Part shown: positions 24,760-33,172 of the stretch, piece after piece
How the letters are laid out: each line of letters starts with the position of its first letter
Position numbering within the stretch: position 1 is the stretch's first letter
Assembly (NCBI GenBank): GCA_030447445.1
Contig: JAUJOW010000001.1
Coordinates: 276,511-340,510, forward strand
Length of the DNA stretch: 64,000 nucleotides
Reading direction: 5' to 3'
DNA from: Acidimicrobiales bacterium
GTDB lineage: Bacteria; Actinomycetota; Acidimicrobiia; Acidimicrobiales; Iamiaceae
Notes under the pieces: generated by a model
The model's input: only the letters and a program-made list of their open reading frames with translations
What the model was told of the DNA's origin: nothing
The model's database searches: none
Program-made: the position numbers and the translations under genes

Positions 24760-26550
24760 CTACCAAGCCCCGGCGGGAGCGGAGAGGGTGGCGGACAGGG
24801 CGGTCTCGAGGGCGGGCACGATCTCCCGCCAGTCGCCCACCAGGCCGAGGTCGGCGGCGGCGAACACCGGCGCGTCGGGTTGGGCGTTCAGCGCCACCAC
24901 GAACCCGGCGCTACGGAAGCCGACGGTGTGGTTGAACTTCCCGCTGGCGGCGACGGCGAGGTACAGGCGGGGGGCGATGCTGTGGCCGGTGATGCCCACC
25001 TGCCGGGCCCGGGGCATCCACCCCTGGTCGGTCACCTTGCGGGTGGCAGCCAGCTCGGCCCCGAGCAGGTGGCGCAGCCCGTCGAGCTCGCCGTAGTGCT
25101 CGGGATCGACGCCCTGCCCCACGCCGATCACCACGTCGGCCTCGGCGAGGACGTCGAGATCGTCCTCCCGGACCCGCTCCTGGACCACCACCCGACGACG
25201 GGGTTCGACAGTGACCGTGGTCGTCGGAGGGACCGGTGCCGGCCGGGGCTCGAGCATGGGCAGCACGCCAGGGCGCACGGTGGCCATCTGCACCGGTGAT
25301 GACGCGGTGACGGCGGCAACGAGGCTGCCGCCGAACGCCGGCTTCCAGGCCACCAGCCGCCCGTGGTCCACACCGAGTCCGACGGCGTCACCGGTGAGGC
25401 CCGAGCCGGTGGCGGCCGCCGCCCGGGACGCGACCTCGCGGCCCCACGCCGTGCCCCCGGCCAGCACGACCTCCGGTTGGACGTCGGTGACCCATCCCGT
25501 GACGGCGCCGGCCACGTCTTCTTCCACCTCGGCGCCGCTGACCTCCACGACCTCGTCGGCCCCCCACCGTCCCAGCGCCGCCGGGTCCAGCGGAGCCGGC
25601 CCCACCGCCACCACCCGTCCCCCCAGTTCGACGGCCAGGCGGGCGGCACTGCCGAGGAGCTGGCGGGTCAACCGCTCCCGGTCGGGCTCCATGAGCACCC
25701 CGACGGCGGCGCCGGCGGGAGCGACCGCGCGAGGGACCGGCGGGACGTCGGCTGGAGCGGCGGGATGCAGCAAACCCCGTTCGAGGAACACGTCGATCGC
25801 TCGTCGCACCTGGTCCTCGACGGGGCCGGACAGCACCACGGCGGCCCGGTCGACGGCCTCGGTGCGGGTGGCACCGACCGTGGTCGGGCTGGCGGCGGCG
25901 CCCCACGGCCCCGGCCCGAGGTCGGCGGCGGTCAGACGGTGGAGGCGCGACGAGTCGACGGTGGCCCAGATGTCGGGATCCTTGATCTTGCACGGGTCGC
26001 ACAGCCGCTCGGCGGTGCTGAGCACGGCCGGGAGCCCCACCGCCGCCGACACCGTCTCGTCGTCGTGCTCGCAGCGCACCTCGACGGAGCCCTCGACCAC
26101 GATGAGGTGGCGGACGCCGGTGGCGAAGGGCAGACCGAGCAGCTCGGCCACCGCAGGGCCGACCTGGCCGGTGTCGGCGTCGACCGAGTTCCGCCCCACC
26201 AGCACCAGGTCGAAGTGGCCCTCCCATTCGAGCGCGGCCCGGTCGAGGGCGGCGGCGAGGGCACGAGCGGTGGCGAGGGTGTCGGAACCGGCGAAGGCGG
26301 GATCGCTGACCAGCACGCCGTGGTCGGCACCAAAGGCCACCGCCTCCCGCAGCACCTGCTCGGCCGGCGGTGGGCCGAGCGTGATGGCCACGCAGCTTCC
26401 GCCGGACGACCGGGCCAGCTCGACGCCCTTGGCAACGGCTCGACGGCAGTAGGCGCTCATCTCCAGGGCCACGCCGTCGCGGCGCAGGCGGCCGTCGGGA
26501 CCGAGCGCCATCTCCTCGACCACCGGCACCTGCTTCACGAGCGCCGCCAC
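24760..26550 (-). CDS. Fused electron transfer flavoprotein (beta-alpha, single chain)
   Basis: A 596-residue single polypeptide. Residues 1-260 match EtfB (AALVKQVPVVEE, DLVLVGRNSVDADTGQVGP, LPAVLSTAERLCDP). After a roughly 50-residue linker, EtfA follows (VVLAGGTAWGREVASRAAA, GSGLTGDAVGL, then the FAD domain with VTDQGWMPRARQVGITG, YLAVAASGKFNHTVGF and APVFAAADLGLVGDW). It accepts electrons from acyl-CoA dehydrogenases. The normal arrangement is two genes. GTG 26550 fits the EtfB start; GTG 26598 lies inside the operator and could be a leaderless start. The frame continues upstream only as a shadow of the divergent gene. Confidence 0.87.
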   Translation of the reverse strand: MAALVKQVPVVEEMALGPDGRLRRDGVALEMSAYCRRAVAKGVELARSSGGSCVAITLGPPPAEQVLREAVAFGADHGVLVSDPAFAGSDTLATARALAAALDRAALEWEGHFDLVLVGRNSVDADTGQVGPAVAELLGLPFATGVRHLIVVEGSVEVRCEHDDETVSAAVGLPAVLSTAERLCDPCKIKDPDIWATVDSSRLHRLTAADLGPGPWGAAASPTTVGATRTEAVDRAAVVLSGPVEDQVRRAIDVFLERGLLHPAAPADVPPVPRAVAPAGAAVGVLMEPDRERLTRQLLGSAARLAVELGGRVVAVGPAPLDPAALGRWGADEVVEVSGAEVEEDVAGAVTGWVTDVQPEVVLAGGTAWGREVASRAAAATGSGLTGDAVGLGVDHGRLVAWKPAFGGSLVAAVTASSPVQMATVRPGVLPMLEPRPAPVPPTTTVTVEPRRRVVVQERVREDDLDVLAEADVVIGVGQGVDPEHYGELDGLRHLLGAELAATRKVTDQGWMPRARQVGITGHSIAPRLYLAVAASGKFNHTVGFRSAGFVVALNAQPDAPVFAAADLGLVGDWREIVPALETALSATLSAPAGAW

Positions 26551-26592
26551 TCGCAGCGGGCCGGTCGCGCCACCGCCTCCCCGCGCGTATCC

Positions 26593-26606
26593 TGACACGG
26601 ACGTCA
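26593..26606. promoter_or_regulatory. TGAC-N6-GTCA operator between fused ETF and D-2-hydroxyacid dehydrogenase
   Basis: TGACACGGACGTCA in the divergent region. It lies 43 bases before the preferred ETF start and 32 bases before GTG 26638 of the dehydrogenase. The alternative ETF GTG (26598) is inside the site. Confidence 0.7.
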
Positions 26607-26637
26607 GGTTAGCGAGATCGCCAGCGAGGAGGGGCAC

Positions 26638-27618
26638 GTGGCCAGCGAGAAGCCGGTGGCACTGGTCACGGCGCCGTTCCGCGGTCCCGGGCTCGAACGG
26701 CTGCAGGAGGTGGCCGACGTGGTCCTCGACCCGTGGATCGACCACACGCCGCTGCGGCTGCTCGACGACCGGGCGCTGGCCGACCGGGCCAGGGAGGTGG
26801 GAGCCACCGTCGTCGTCTCCGAGGCGGACCAGTGCAGCGGCGCCGTGCTCGATCTCCCGCTCGTGGCCATCGGCTCGGCCCGGGGAGACCCCACCAACGT
26901 GGATGTGGCCGGCGCCACCGCCCGCCGCATCCCCGTGCTGCACGCACCGGGGCGGAACGCCGACGGCGTGGCCGAGCTCACCCTGGCCCTGCTGCTCGCC
27001 GTCACCCGGCACCTGTTGGCCGCCGACGCCGACGTCCGCACCGGCGAGGTCTTCCGGGACGGCACCATCCCCTACCAACGCCATCGCGGCTGGCAGCTCG
27101 CCGGTCGCACGGCTGGTCTGGTCGGCCTCGGGGCGGTGGGCCGAGCCACCCGGTGGCGCCTCGAGGGCATCGGTCTCGAGGTGATCGCCCACGACCCCTA
27201 CGCCGACGACGCCCACCACGAGCTCGACGACCTGCTGGCGGCGGCCGACGTGGTGTCCATGCACGCCGCCGTCACCCCGGAGACGGTGGGGCTCATGGAC
27301 GCCGATCGGTTCGGCCGCATGCGGCAAGGGGCGATCTACCTCAACACCGCCCGGGCCGGGCTCCACGACCTCGACGCCCTCACCGCCGCGCTGGCCACCG
27401 GCCACCTGGGCGGCGCCGGCATCGACCACTTCGACAGCGAGGTGCTGCCCGAGGGCCATCCCCTCGCCGCCATGGCCAACGTCGTCCTCACCCCCCACAT
27501 CGGTGGAGCCACCTACGACACCGAGGCCAACCACTCCCGGCTGCTGGCCGACGACCTGGTCCGGCTGCTCGCCGGGGACCGTCCGGTCCACTGCGTCAAC
27601 CCGGAGGTGTTCGAGTGA
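26638..27618 (+). CDS. D-isomer-specific 2-hydroxyacid dehydrogenase
   Basis: 326 residues. The NAD-binding Rossmann motif is LVGLGAVGRATRWRL (about residue 165), followed by VIAHDPYADD, where the aspartate favours NAD. The catalytic triad is visible as arginine in LNTARAGLHD, glutamate in DHFDSEVLPEG and histidine in LTPHIGGAT. It reduces a 2-keto acid or oxidises a D-2-hydroxyacid. GTG 26638 has a strong GGAGGGG ribosome site. First gene of a run into the class II aldolase; the operator 26593-26606 heads it. Confidence 0.9.
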   Translation: MASEKPVALVTAPFRGPGLERLQEVADVVLDPWIDHTPLRLLDDRALADRAREVGATVVVSEADQCSGAVLDLPLVAIGSARGDPTNVDVAGATARRIPVLHAPGRNADGVAELTLALLLAVTRHLLAADADVRTGEVFRDGTIPYQRHRGWQLAGRTAGLVGLGAVGRATRWRLEGIGLEVIAHDPYADDAHHELDDLLAAADVVSMHAAVTPETVGLMDADRFGRMRQGAIYLNTARAGLHDLDALTAALATGHLGGAGIDHFDSEVLPEGHPLAAMANVVLTPHIGGATYDTEANHSRLLADDLVRLLAGDRPVHCVNPEVFE

Positions 27619-27710
27619 GCGAGCCGCAGGCGAGCGAACCAGAAGGGACGGCCTCGGTTCGCCCCGCAGGGGCGTGGCTCACCGGCGCGGACCGAAGGGA
27701 GCACCGATGA
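27615..27710 (+). CDS. Possible coupled 31-residue mini-ORF
   Basis: A 32-codon frame starts with GTG overlapping the dehydrogenase stop (GTGA) and ends with TGA overlapping the aldolase start (ATGA), filling the intergenic gap exactly. The peptide begins SEPQASEPEGTASVRP and has no recognised domain. Its main role may be to couple translation between the flanking genes; chance is also possible in DNA this GC-rich. It contains the first copy of a 25-bp direct repeat. Confidence 0.35.
   Translation: MSEPQASEPEGTASVRPAGAWLTGADRREHR
27627..27651 (+). repeat. 25-bp direct repeat, copy 1
   Basis: This segment begins CAGGCGAGCG and ends GGGACGG. It matches copy 2 at 27734-27758 in 21 of 25 positions. 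It lies in the mini-ORF between two operon genes. Both copies encode similar alanine/serine/glutamate-rich low-complexity peptide. Confidence 0.6.
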
Positions 27711-28408
27711 GCAAGCCCCAGGAGGGCGAGGCACAGGCGAGCGAGGCAGGGGGGACGGGCAGCGGCGTCGAGGTGACGAGGGAATCGGTGCTCGAAGCGG
27801 CCAAGGAGCTGCTGGCCAAGGGGTTGGTGGAGGGCACGTCGGGCAACGTGTCGGGCCGCCTCGGCGACGGCACGGTGTGCCTCACGCCGTCGTCGGTGCC
27901 CTACGAGACGATGACCGTGCACGACCTGACCGTGTGCGACCTCGACGGCACGCAGCTCGAGGGCGAGCGCGGGCCCACCTCGGAGAAGGCGTTGCACCTG
28001 GCTTGCTACCGGGCCCATCCCGAGGTGGGAGGTGTGATCCACTCCCACGCCGTGCACGCCACCATGTTCGCCACCGTGCGCCAGCCCATCCCGGCGGTGA
28101 TCGAGGAGGTGGTGGTCTACGTGGGCGGGGACGTGCCCGTGGCCGACTACCGCACCACCGGGACCGACGAGCTGGGCGAGGAGGTGGCCCGCCACCTCGC
28201 CGACCGCAGTGCCGTGCTCGTGGCCAACCACGGCATGGTGACCATCGGGGCCACCCCGGCCAAGGCGCTCCACGCCGCCGGGGTGGTGGAGCGCACGGCC
28301 CAGATCGTCTGGGGGGCGAGGATGCTCGGCGCCGTCCACCCCGTCCCCGAAGAGGTCAACGCCAACTTCGCCGGCGTCTACCGCATGATGCGGGAGATGG
28401 GGATGTAG
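27707..28408 (+). CDS. Class II aldolase/adducin family protein
   Basis: A 233-residue fuculose-phosphate-aldolase-type protein. Phosphate or carboxylate binding GTSGNVSGR (about residue 45), zinc-binding HSHAVHA and a further NHGMVTIG histidine are present. It would cleave or epimerise a hydroxy-keto compound through a zinc enolate; some family members are decarboxylases or dehydratases. The first 25 residues are a low-complexity tail made from the 25-bp repeat and are absent in most family members. ATG 27707 overlaps the mini-ORF stop. It ends one base from the convergent gene at 28410. Confidence 0.88.
   Translation: MSKPQEGEAQASEAGGTGSGVEVTRESVLEAAKELLAKGLVEGTSGNVSGRLGDGTVCLTPSSVPYETMTVHDLTVCDLDGTQLEGERGPTSEKALHLACYRAHPEVGGVIHSHAVHATMFATVRQPIPAVIEEVVVYVGGDVPVADYRTTGTDELGEEVARHLADRSAVLVANHGMVTIGATPAKALHAAGVVERTAQIVWGARMLGAVHPVPEEVNANFAGVYRMMREMGM
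27734..27758 (+). repeat. 25-bp direct repeat, copy 2, inside the aldolase gene
   Basis: The second copy of the 25-bp repeat, with four mismatches to copy 1 (27627-27651). It encodes part of the extra N-terminal tail of the aldolase. Confidence 0.6.
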
Positions 28409-28409
28409 G

Positions 28410-29213
28410 TCAGCGGTCCCGCAGCGCGCCGGGTTCCTCCAACCAGCGGTTGAGGGCGGCGGCGCGGGCGTTGCGGAGGGTGAACACGTGGGTGATGGCG
28501 GTGCGGATGCGGTGCTGCTGGAGGCCGGTGACGGCCACCTGGCGCAGCAGGTAGTCGGCGGCGTCGCCGTGGTCGGCTTCGGCGTAGGCATGGACCTTGA
28601 AGTTCTCCACGTCGAGGCCGTAGTGGTCCCGCATGCCCTCGTACATCATGAGGGCGTAGCCGGTGGAGGCGGCGAAGCGCTCCCCGGCCCAGCCGAAGGC
28701 GGCCAGGCCCTCCTCGTAGGACCGGCGCATGTAGTACATGCTCGTGAAGGTCATGCCGATGGTCTCCGGGAGCGGCACGTAGGCCCGCAGCTCCTCCTCC
28801 CCGATGCCGAGCATGCGGGCCCACTCGACCTTCATGTCGACGTGGTTGCAGTCACCGGCGTAGCCGGTCTCGTCGGCCAGGTTCTGGATCCAGTGCTGGA
28901 AGTGCTCGCTGGCCCCCAGGGTGGCAGCGTCGGGGTCGGGGGCGTTGGCCACCAGGGACCCGAACTCGGCGGTGTACCAGACGCCGAGGAACCAGTACTC
29001 CTTGCAGAACCGCTGGAGGAGAGGGACGGTCAGGGTGCCGTCGGCCACTCGCTCCCACACCTGGTTCCGGGTGGAGCAGCGCTCGGCCTGGATGGCCTCG
29101 AGCTCGGCCATGAACTCCTCGACGGGTCTGGCCTCGTGCCCGGCTCCCACCCTGACGTCGGTGAACTCTCGCCGGTCGGCCTTCATTGGCTCGGTCTTCG
29201 TAGGCTCGCTCAC
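28410..29213 (-). CDS. Haem-oxygenase-fold diiron-type protein (CADD/PqqC/TenA-like)
   Basis: A 267-residue all-helical protein of the TenA/PqqC/haem-oxygenase-like group. Putative metal ligands are all present: glutamate in LADETG, histidine in CNHVDM, glutamate in MMYEGMRDHYG, and the H-x3-E-x2-H pattern in KVHAYAEADHGD, equivalent to H-x3-D-x2-H of the chlamydial CADD protein. Such enzymes use two metals and O2 for C-C or C-N cleavage, desaturation or self-sacrificing cofactor synthesis. GTG 29213 is probably leaderless, with the -10 TACACT eight bases upstream. It shares the operator 29236-29249 with the Hyu operon. Confidence 0.8.
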   Translation of the reverse strand: MSEPTKTEPMKADRREFTDVRVGAGHEARPVEEFMAELEAIQAERCSTRNQVWERVADGTLTVPLLQRFCKEYWFLGVWYTAEFGSLVANAPDPDAATLGASEHFQHWIQNLADETGYAGDCNHVDMKVEWARMLGIGEEELRAYVPLPETIGMTFTSMYYMRRSYEEGLAAFGWAGERFAASTGYALMMYEGMRDHYGLDVENFKVHAYAEADHGDAADYLLRQVAVTGLQQHRIRTAITHVFTLRNARAAALNRWLEEPGALRDR

Positions 29214-29221
29214 GGCCGATG

Positions 29222-29227
29222 AGTGTA
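29222..29227 (-). promoter_or_regulatory. -10 element TACACT for the 29213 gene
   Basis: On the minus strand CTGACG (-35, part of the operator), a 17-base spacer and TACACT form a good promoter. The start codon GTG 29213 is eight bases downstream with no ribosome site, so the mRNA is probably leaderless. Confidence 0.5.
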
Positions 29228-29235
29228 GACTTTCC

Positions 29236-29249
29236 TGACACAGACGTCA
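29236..29249. promoter_or_regulatory. TGAC-N6-GTCA operator between diiron-type protein and HyuB/HyuA
   Basis: TGACACAGACGTCA overlaps the -35 element of the minus-strand promoter and lies 27 bases before ATG 29277 of the plus-strand HyuB-like gene. Confidence 0.72.
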
Positions 29250-29276
29250 GTTTCTGTGGGACGAGAGGACGATCGC

Positions 29277-31106
29277 ATGAACGTCGACCTGATCGAGCTG
29301 GCTCGCACCCGGATCCCCGACCGGTCCTCGGACCACGGCCCGGTCGACCCGGTGACCGCAGAGGTCATCCGGGGGGCCATGGAGACGGTGTGCTTCGAGA
29401 TGGCCACCTATGTGTCCCGCACCGCCACCACCCCGATCCTGAACCAGAGCAACGAGCGCAACGCCACCATCCTCGACGCCCAGGGCCGGCTGGCGGCGCT
29501 GTCGGTCGGCATCCCCCAGTTCATGCTGACATCGACCCTCCCGGTGCGCTTCGCCCTCTCCTTCCTCGGCGTCGACGAGTTCCGGGAAGGCGACGTGTTC
29601 GTGGCCAACGACCCCTACCACGGCGGCGGCCACCTCCCCGACTACAACGTCTTCGCCCCCGTGTTCGGCACCGACGAGCTGGGCCGGCGTCGGATGGTGC
29701 TGATCGCCAGCATCCAGTGCCACCACGGTGACACCGGCGGCGCCGTGCCCGGCGGCTACAACGTCACCGCCGACGACCTGTGGGGCGAGGGTGTCCGCTG
29801 GCCGGTGGTGAAGGTGATCGATCGCGGGGAGGAGCGCCGCGACGTCCTCTACGCCCTCCAGGCCAACAACCGCATCCCCGACTTCATCGGCGACCTACGG
29901 GCCCAGATCGGCGCCGCCCAGCTGGCCGCCGGCAACCTCGGCGAGATGCTCGACCGCTACGGGTGCGGCACCGTCGAGGCGTCGATCGACCACACCATCG
30001 ACTACGCCTCCCGTCGCTTCCGGGAAGAGGTGTCGGCCTGGCCCGACGGCAGCTACGAGGCCGACACGTGGGTCGACCACGACCCGCTCGGCCACCCCGA
30101 CGTGCACCTCCACGTGCGGGTCACCGTCGACGGCGACCGCCTCGCCATCGACTACACGGGCTCGGACACCCGGCCCGAGCTGCAGGCGTGGTCGACCTTC
30201 GGAAACACCCGGGGGTACACCATCGCCCAGATCGCCGCCATGATGGACCCCGAGATCCCGAAGAACGAGGGGTTCTTCGAGAGCATCGACCTCGTGGCCC
30301 CGGAGGGCTGCGTGTTGAACCCCCGGCCCGACCGGCCGGTGAGCGCCGGCACCCACCACCCCGGTGCCGAGGTCGGCGAGGTGATCGCCCTCGCCCTCCA
30401 GGGGGTGCTGCCCTCCCGGGCCGTCCCCCAGACCTACAAGACCGGCATCCCCACCGTGATCGTCGGCGAGGACCCCCGCACCGGCCGCCGGTTCACCGAC
30501 CACTCGGCCGAGGTCTACGCCGGCTGGTGCAACGCCGCCAAGGGCATGGACGCCTGGGGCTGCCAGGCCGCCGCCTTCGGGAACATCTGGAAGGCGACCG
30601 CCGAGATCAACGAGAGCCTCTTCCCCCACATCCAGTGGGGCCGGGACTACCGCACCGACTCCGGCGGCCCGGGCCAGTGGCGGGGCCTGTGCGGCAGCCA
30701 CTACGTGAAGGAGGTGCGGGTCCCGGCCAAGGTGTACACCTACGTGGTCGGCATGCGCTACCCGATGCCCGGCATCGCCGGCGGTCGTCCCGGCGCCCCC
30801 AACCGGCTCACCATCCGCTGGCGCTCGGAGGACCCGTTCGTGGTCGAGCACACCGCCGACTGGGTGCCCATCGCCGCCGGCGAGCTCATCAACTACGACT
30901 ACGGCGGTGGTGGCGGGTGGGGCGATCCGCTCGATCGTGAGCCGCAGGCCGTGCTCGACGACGTGCTCGACGAGTACGTGAGCATCGAGGGCGCGGCCCG
31001 GGACTACGGCGTGGTCATCGCCGGCTCGCTCGCCGACCTCACCCTCGCCATCGACGACGAAGCCACGGCGCGGCTGCGAGCTGAGCGGCGCGCCGACGCC
31101 GCCTAG
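29277..31106 (+). CDS. Hydantoinase B / acetone-carboxylase alpha family protein
   Basis: A 609-residue HyuB-type protein. Visible features: DPVTAEVIRGAMETVCFEMATYVSRTA at the start (as short elements), NDPYHGGGHLPDYNVFAPVF with likely metal-binding histidines, HHGDTGGAVPGGYN, SVSAGTHHP-like and the glycine-rich YDYGGGGGWGDPL near the C-terminus. With HyuA it hydrolyses hydantoin- or oxoproline-like rings using ATP, or carboxylates ketones when a third subunit is present. No gamma subunit is seen, so hydrolysis is more likely. The ribosome site GAGAGGA precedes ATG 29277. Confidence 0.9.
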   Translation: MNVDLIELARTRIPDRSSDHGPVDPVTAEVIRGAMETVCFEMATYVSRTATTPILNQSNERNATILDAQGRLAALSVGIPQFMLTSTLPVRFALSFLGVDEFREGDVFVANDPYHGGGHLPDYNVFAPVFGTDELGRRRMVLIASIQCHHGDTGGAVPGGYNVTADDLWGEGVRWPVVKVIDRGEERRDVLYALQANNRIPDFIGDLRAQIGAAQLAAGNLGEMLDRYGCGTVEASIDHTIDYASRRFREEVSAWPDGSYEADTWVDHDPLGHPDVHLHVRVTVDGDRLAIDYTGSDTRPELQAWSTFGNTRGYTIAQIAAMMDPEIPKNEGFFESIDLVAPEGCVLNPRPDRPVSAGTHHPGAEVGEVIALALQGVLPSRAVPQTYKTGIPTVIVGEDPRTGRRFTDHSAEVYAGWCNAAKGMDAWGCQAAAFGNIWKATAEINESLFPHIQWGRDYRTDSGGPGQWRGLCGSHYVKEVRVPAKVYTYVVGMRYPMPGIAGGRPGAPNRLTIRWRSEDPFVVEHTADWVPIAAGELINYDYGGGGGWGDPLDREPQAVLDDVLDEYVSIEGAARDYGVVIAGSLADLTLAIDDEATARLRAERRADAA

Positions 31107-33170
31107 GTGGGATATCGCGTCGGGATCGACGTCGGCGGGACCTTCACCGACCTCGTCTGCGTCACCCCCCAGGGCGAGGTGGTGCTCGACAAGGTCCCCA
31201 CCACGCTGCACGACCAGTCGGTGGGGGTCATGGACGGCCTCGCACGGCTGGCCGGCCGCGTCGGGCTCGACCTGGCCGAGCTCTGCGAGGAGCTGGATGT
31301 CGTCGTGCACGGCACCACCACCGCCGACAACACGATGATCGAGATGGACGGGGCCGTCACCGGCCTGCTCGTCACCGAGGGGCACCGCGACGAGATCGAG
31401 ATGCGGCGGGTGCACAAGGAGCGCATCTGGGACCCGGCCTACCCGGCGCCCACCCCGATCGCCCGCCGGCGGGCCCGCATCCCCGTGCCCGAGCGCTGCG
31501 ACTTCGAGGGCAACGTGCTGCTCGCCCTCGACGAGGACGCCGTGCGGGCCGGGGTCCGCCGCCTCAAGGCGCTCGGCGTCGAGTCGATCGCCGTCATGTT
31601 CCTGTTCAGCTACGTCAACCCGGACCACGAGCAGCGGGCGGCGGAGATCATCGCCGAGGAGTACCCCGAGGTGGCCCACGTCTCCCTGTCCCACGAGGTG
31701 CTGCCGCGGGGACCCGAGTACGAACGCACCTCGACCACGTTGGTCAACGCCTACGTGGCTCCCCGCATCGTCGGTTACGTGGAACGGCTCACCGAGGCGC
31801 TGCGGCTCGCCGGCTACCCCGGGCCGTTGCTGCTCATGCAGGCCACCGGTGGGGTGATGCCGCCCGACGGCGTGGCCCGCCGGGCGGTGGCCCTCCTCGG
31901 CTCCGGCCCCACCGGCGGGGTGATGGGAGCCAAGGTGGCGGCCAGCGCCGACCACGTCGAGGACTTCGTGGCCGTCGACATGGGCGGCACCAGCTTCGAC
32001 CTCTGCTACGGGCGGGGTGGCGAGCCCGTGATCTCGGCCGACTGGAACTGGCGGTACCGGTACTACATCGGCCTGCCCATGGTCGACGTGCAGTGCGTCG
32101 GCGCCGGGGGCGGCTCGATCGCCCGGGTGCGACAGGGCTCGCTGCTCGTCGGCCCGGAGAGCGCAGGGGCCACCCCCGGGCCGGCCTGCTACGGCCGCGG
32201 CGGCGAGCGGGCCACCGTGACCGACGCCGACCTGGTGCTCGGGTACCTGCCCACGGACGGATTCGCCGGGGGGTCCATGATCCTCGACGGCGCTGCCGCA
32301 ACCGCCGCCGTCGCCCTGGACGTCGCCTCTCCCCTCGGTCTCGACGTGGTGGAGGCGGCGTGGGGCATCGAGCGCATCGTCAACGCCAACATGGCCCACG
32401 CCACCCGTCGGATGCTCGCCTCCTACGGGGCCGACCCCCGGGAGCTGGCCCTCGTGGCCTACGGCGGGAACGGGCCGGTGCACGCCTGGGCCATCGCCGC
32501 CGAGCTCGGCATCGGCCGCATCCTCGTGCCCCGCACCGCTCCCGCGTTCTCGGCGCTCGGCCTGCTCGTGGCCGACTACCGGGTGGACCTCGTCCGCTCC
32601 TACGTCACCCGCCTCTCCCAGGTCGACGTCGACCGCCTCACGGCGCTGATGGCCGAGGTCGAGCGTGGCGCCGACGAGGAGTTGGATCCCACCGGTGTCG
32701 ACCCCGACACGGTCGAGCGGGCCCTGTTCGTGCAGATGTCCTACGCCGGGCAGAACTTCGACCTGAGCGTCCCGGTGCCCGAGGGCACGGGGTTGGCCAC
32801 GGCCGACCTGCTCGACCTCGCCGTCCGCTTCCACGCCCAGCACGAGGCCGACCGGGGGTTCTCCTTCCCGGACCAGGAACCGGTGGTGCGGGGCGTGCGC
32901 CTCAAGGCGACCGGAGTCACGCCGAAGCCACCTCGCCTCAGCGCCATGGGCAGGCGGGCCGATGCCGCCGACGCCCGGCTCGATTCCCGCCCGGTGTACT
33001 TCGGCGTCGACTTCGTCGACACGCCCGTGTACGACGGCCCCGCCCTGGGGCCGGCGGCCACCATCGGTGGCCCGGCCCTCGTGCAGGAGCCCTACACCGT
33101 CGTCGTGGTGCCCCCCGGAGCGACGGCCCGGGCCACCGCCCAGGCCAGCTACGAGCTCCTGTTGGCTTGA
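31107..33170 (+). CDS. Hydantoinase A / oxoprolinase family protein
   Basis: A 687-residue HyuA-type ATPase. The N-terminal RVGIDVGGTFTDLVCV is the phosphate-binding loop of the actin-like fold. VVHGTTTADNTMIE, YERTSTTLVNAYVAP, LMQATGGVMPPDGVARRAV and the second nucleotide motif VAVDMGGTSFDLCY are also present, as is YGGNGPVHAWAIAAELG. It forms a complex with the HyuB-like protein encoded immediately upstream; the TAG stop is followed at once by GTG 31107, so translation is coupled. The substrate (hydantoin, N-methylhydantoin, oxoproline, lactam) is unknown. Confidence 0.9.
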   Translation: MGYRVGIDVGGTFTDLVCVTPQGEVVLDKVPTTLHDQSVGVMDGLARLAGRVGLDLAELCEELDVVVHGTTTADNTMIEMDGAVTGLLVTEGHRDEIEMRRVHKERIWDPAYPAPTPIARRRARIPVPERCDFEGNVLLALDEDAVRAGVRRLKALGVESIAVMFLFSYVNPDHEQRAAEIIAEEYPEVAHVSLSHEVLPRGPEYERTSTTLVNAYVAPRIVGYVERLTEALRLAGYPGPLLLMQATGGVMPPDGVARRAVALLGSGPTGGVMGAKVAASADHVEDFVAVDMGGTSFDLCYGRGGEPVISADWNWRYRYYIGLPMVDVQCVGAGGGSIARVRQGSLLVGPESAGATPGPACYGRGGERATVTDADLVLGYLPTDGFAGGSMILDGAAATAAVALDVASPLGLDVVEAAWGIERIVNANMAHATRRMLASYGADPRELALVAYGGNGPVHAWAIAAELGIGRILVPRTAPAFSALGLLVADYRVDLVRSYVTRLSQVDVDRLTALMAEVERGADEELDPTGVDPDTVERALFVQMSYAGQNFDLSVPVPEGTGLATADLLDLAVRFHAQHEADRGFSFPDQEPVVRGVRLKATGVTPKPPRLSAMGRRADAADARLDSRPVYFGVDFVDTPVYDGPALGPAATIGGPALVQEPYTVVVVPPGATARATAQASYELLLA

Positions 33171-33172
33171 GG

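Noticed and set aside
24760-27591. A 943-residue reading of the ETF frame
   Set aside because: The part beyond about 26600 is the complement of the divergent 2-hydroxyacid dehydrogenase gene; the ETF homology starts at AALVKQVP.
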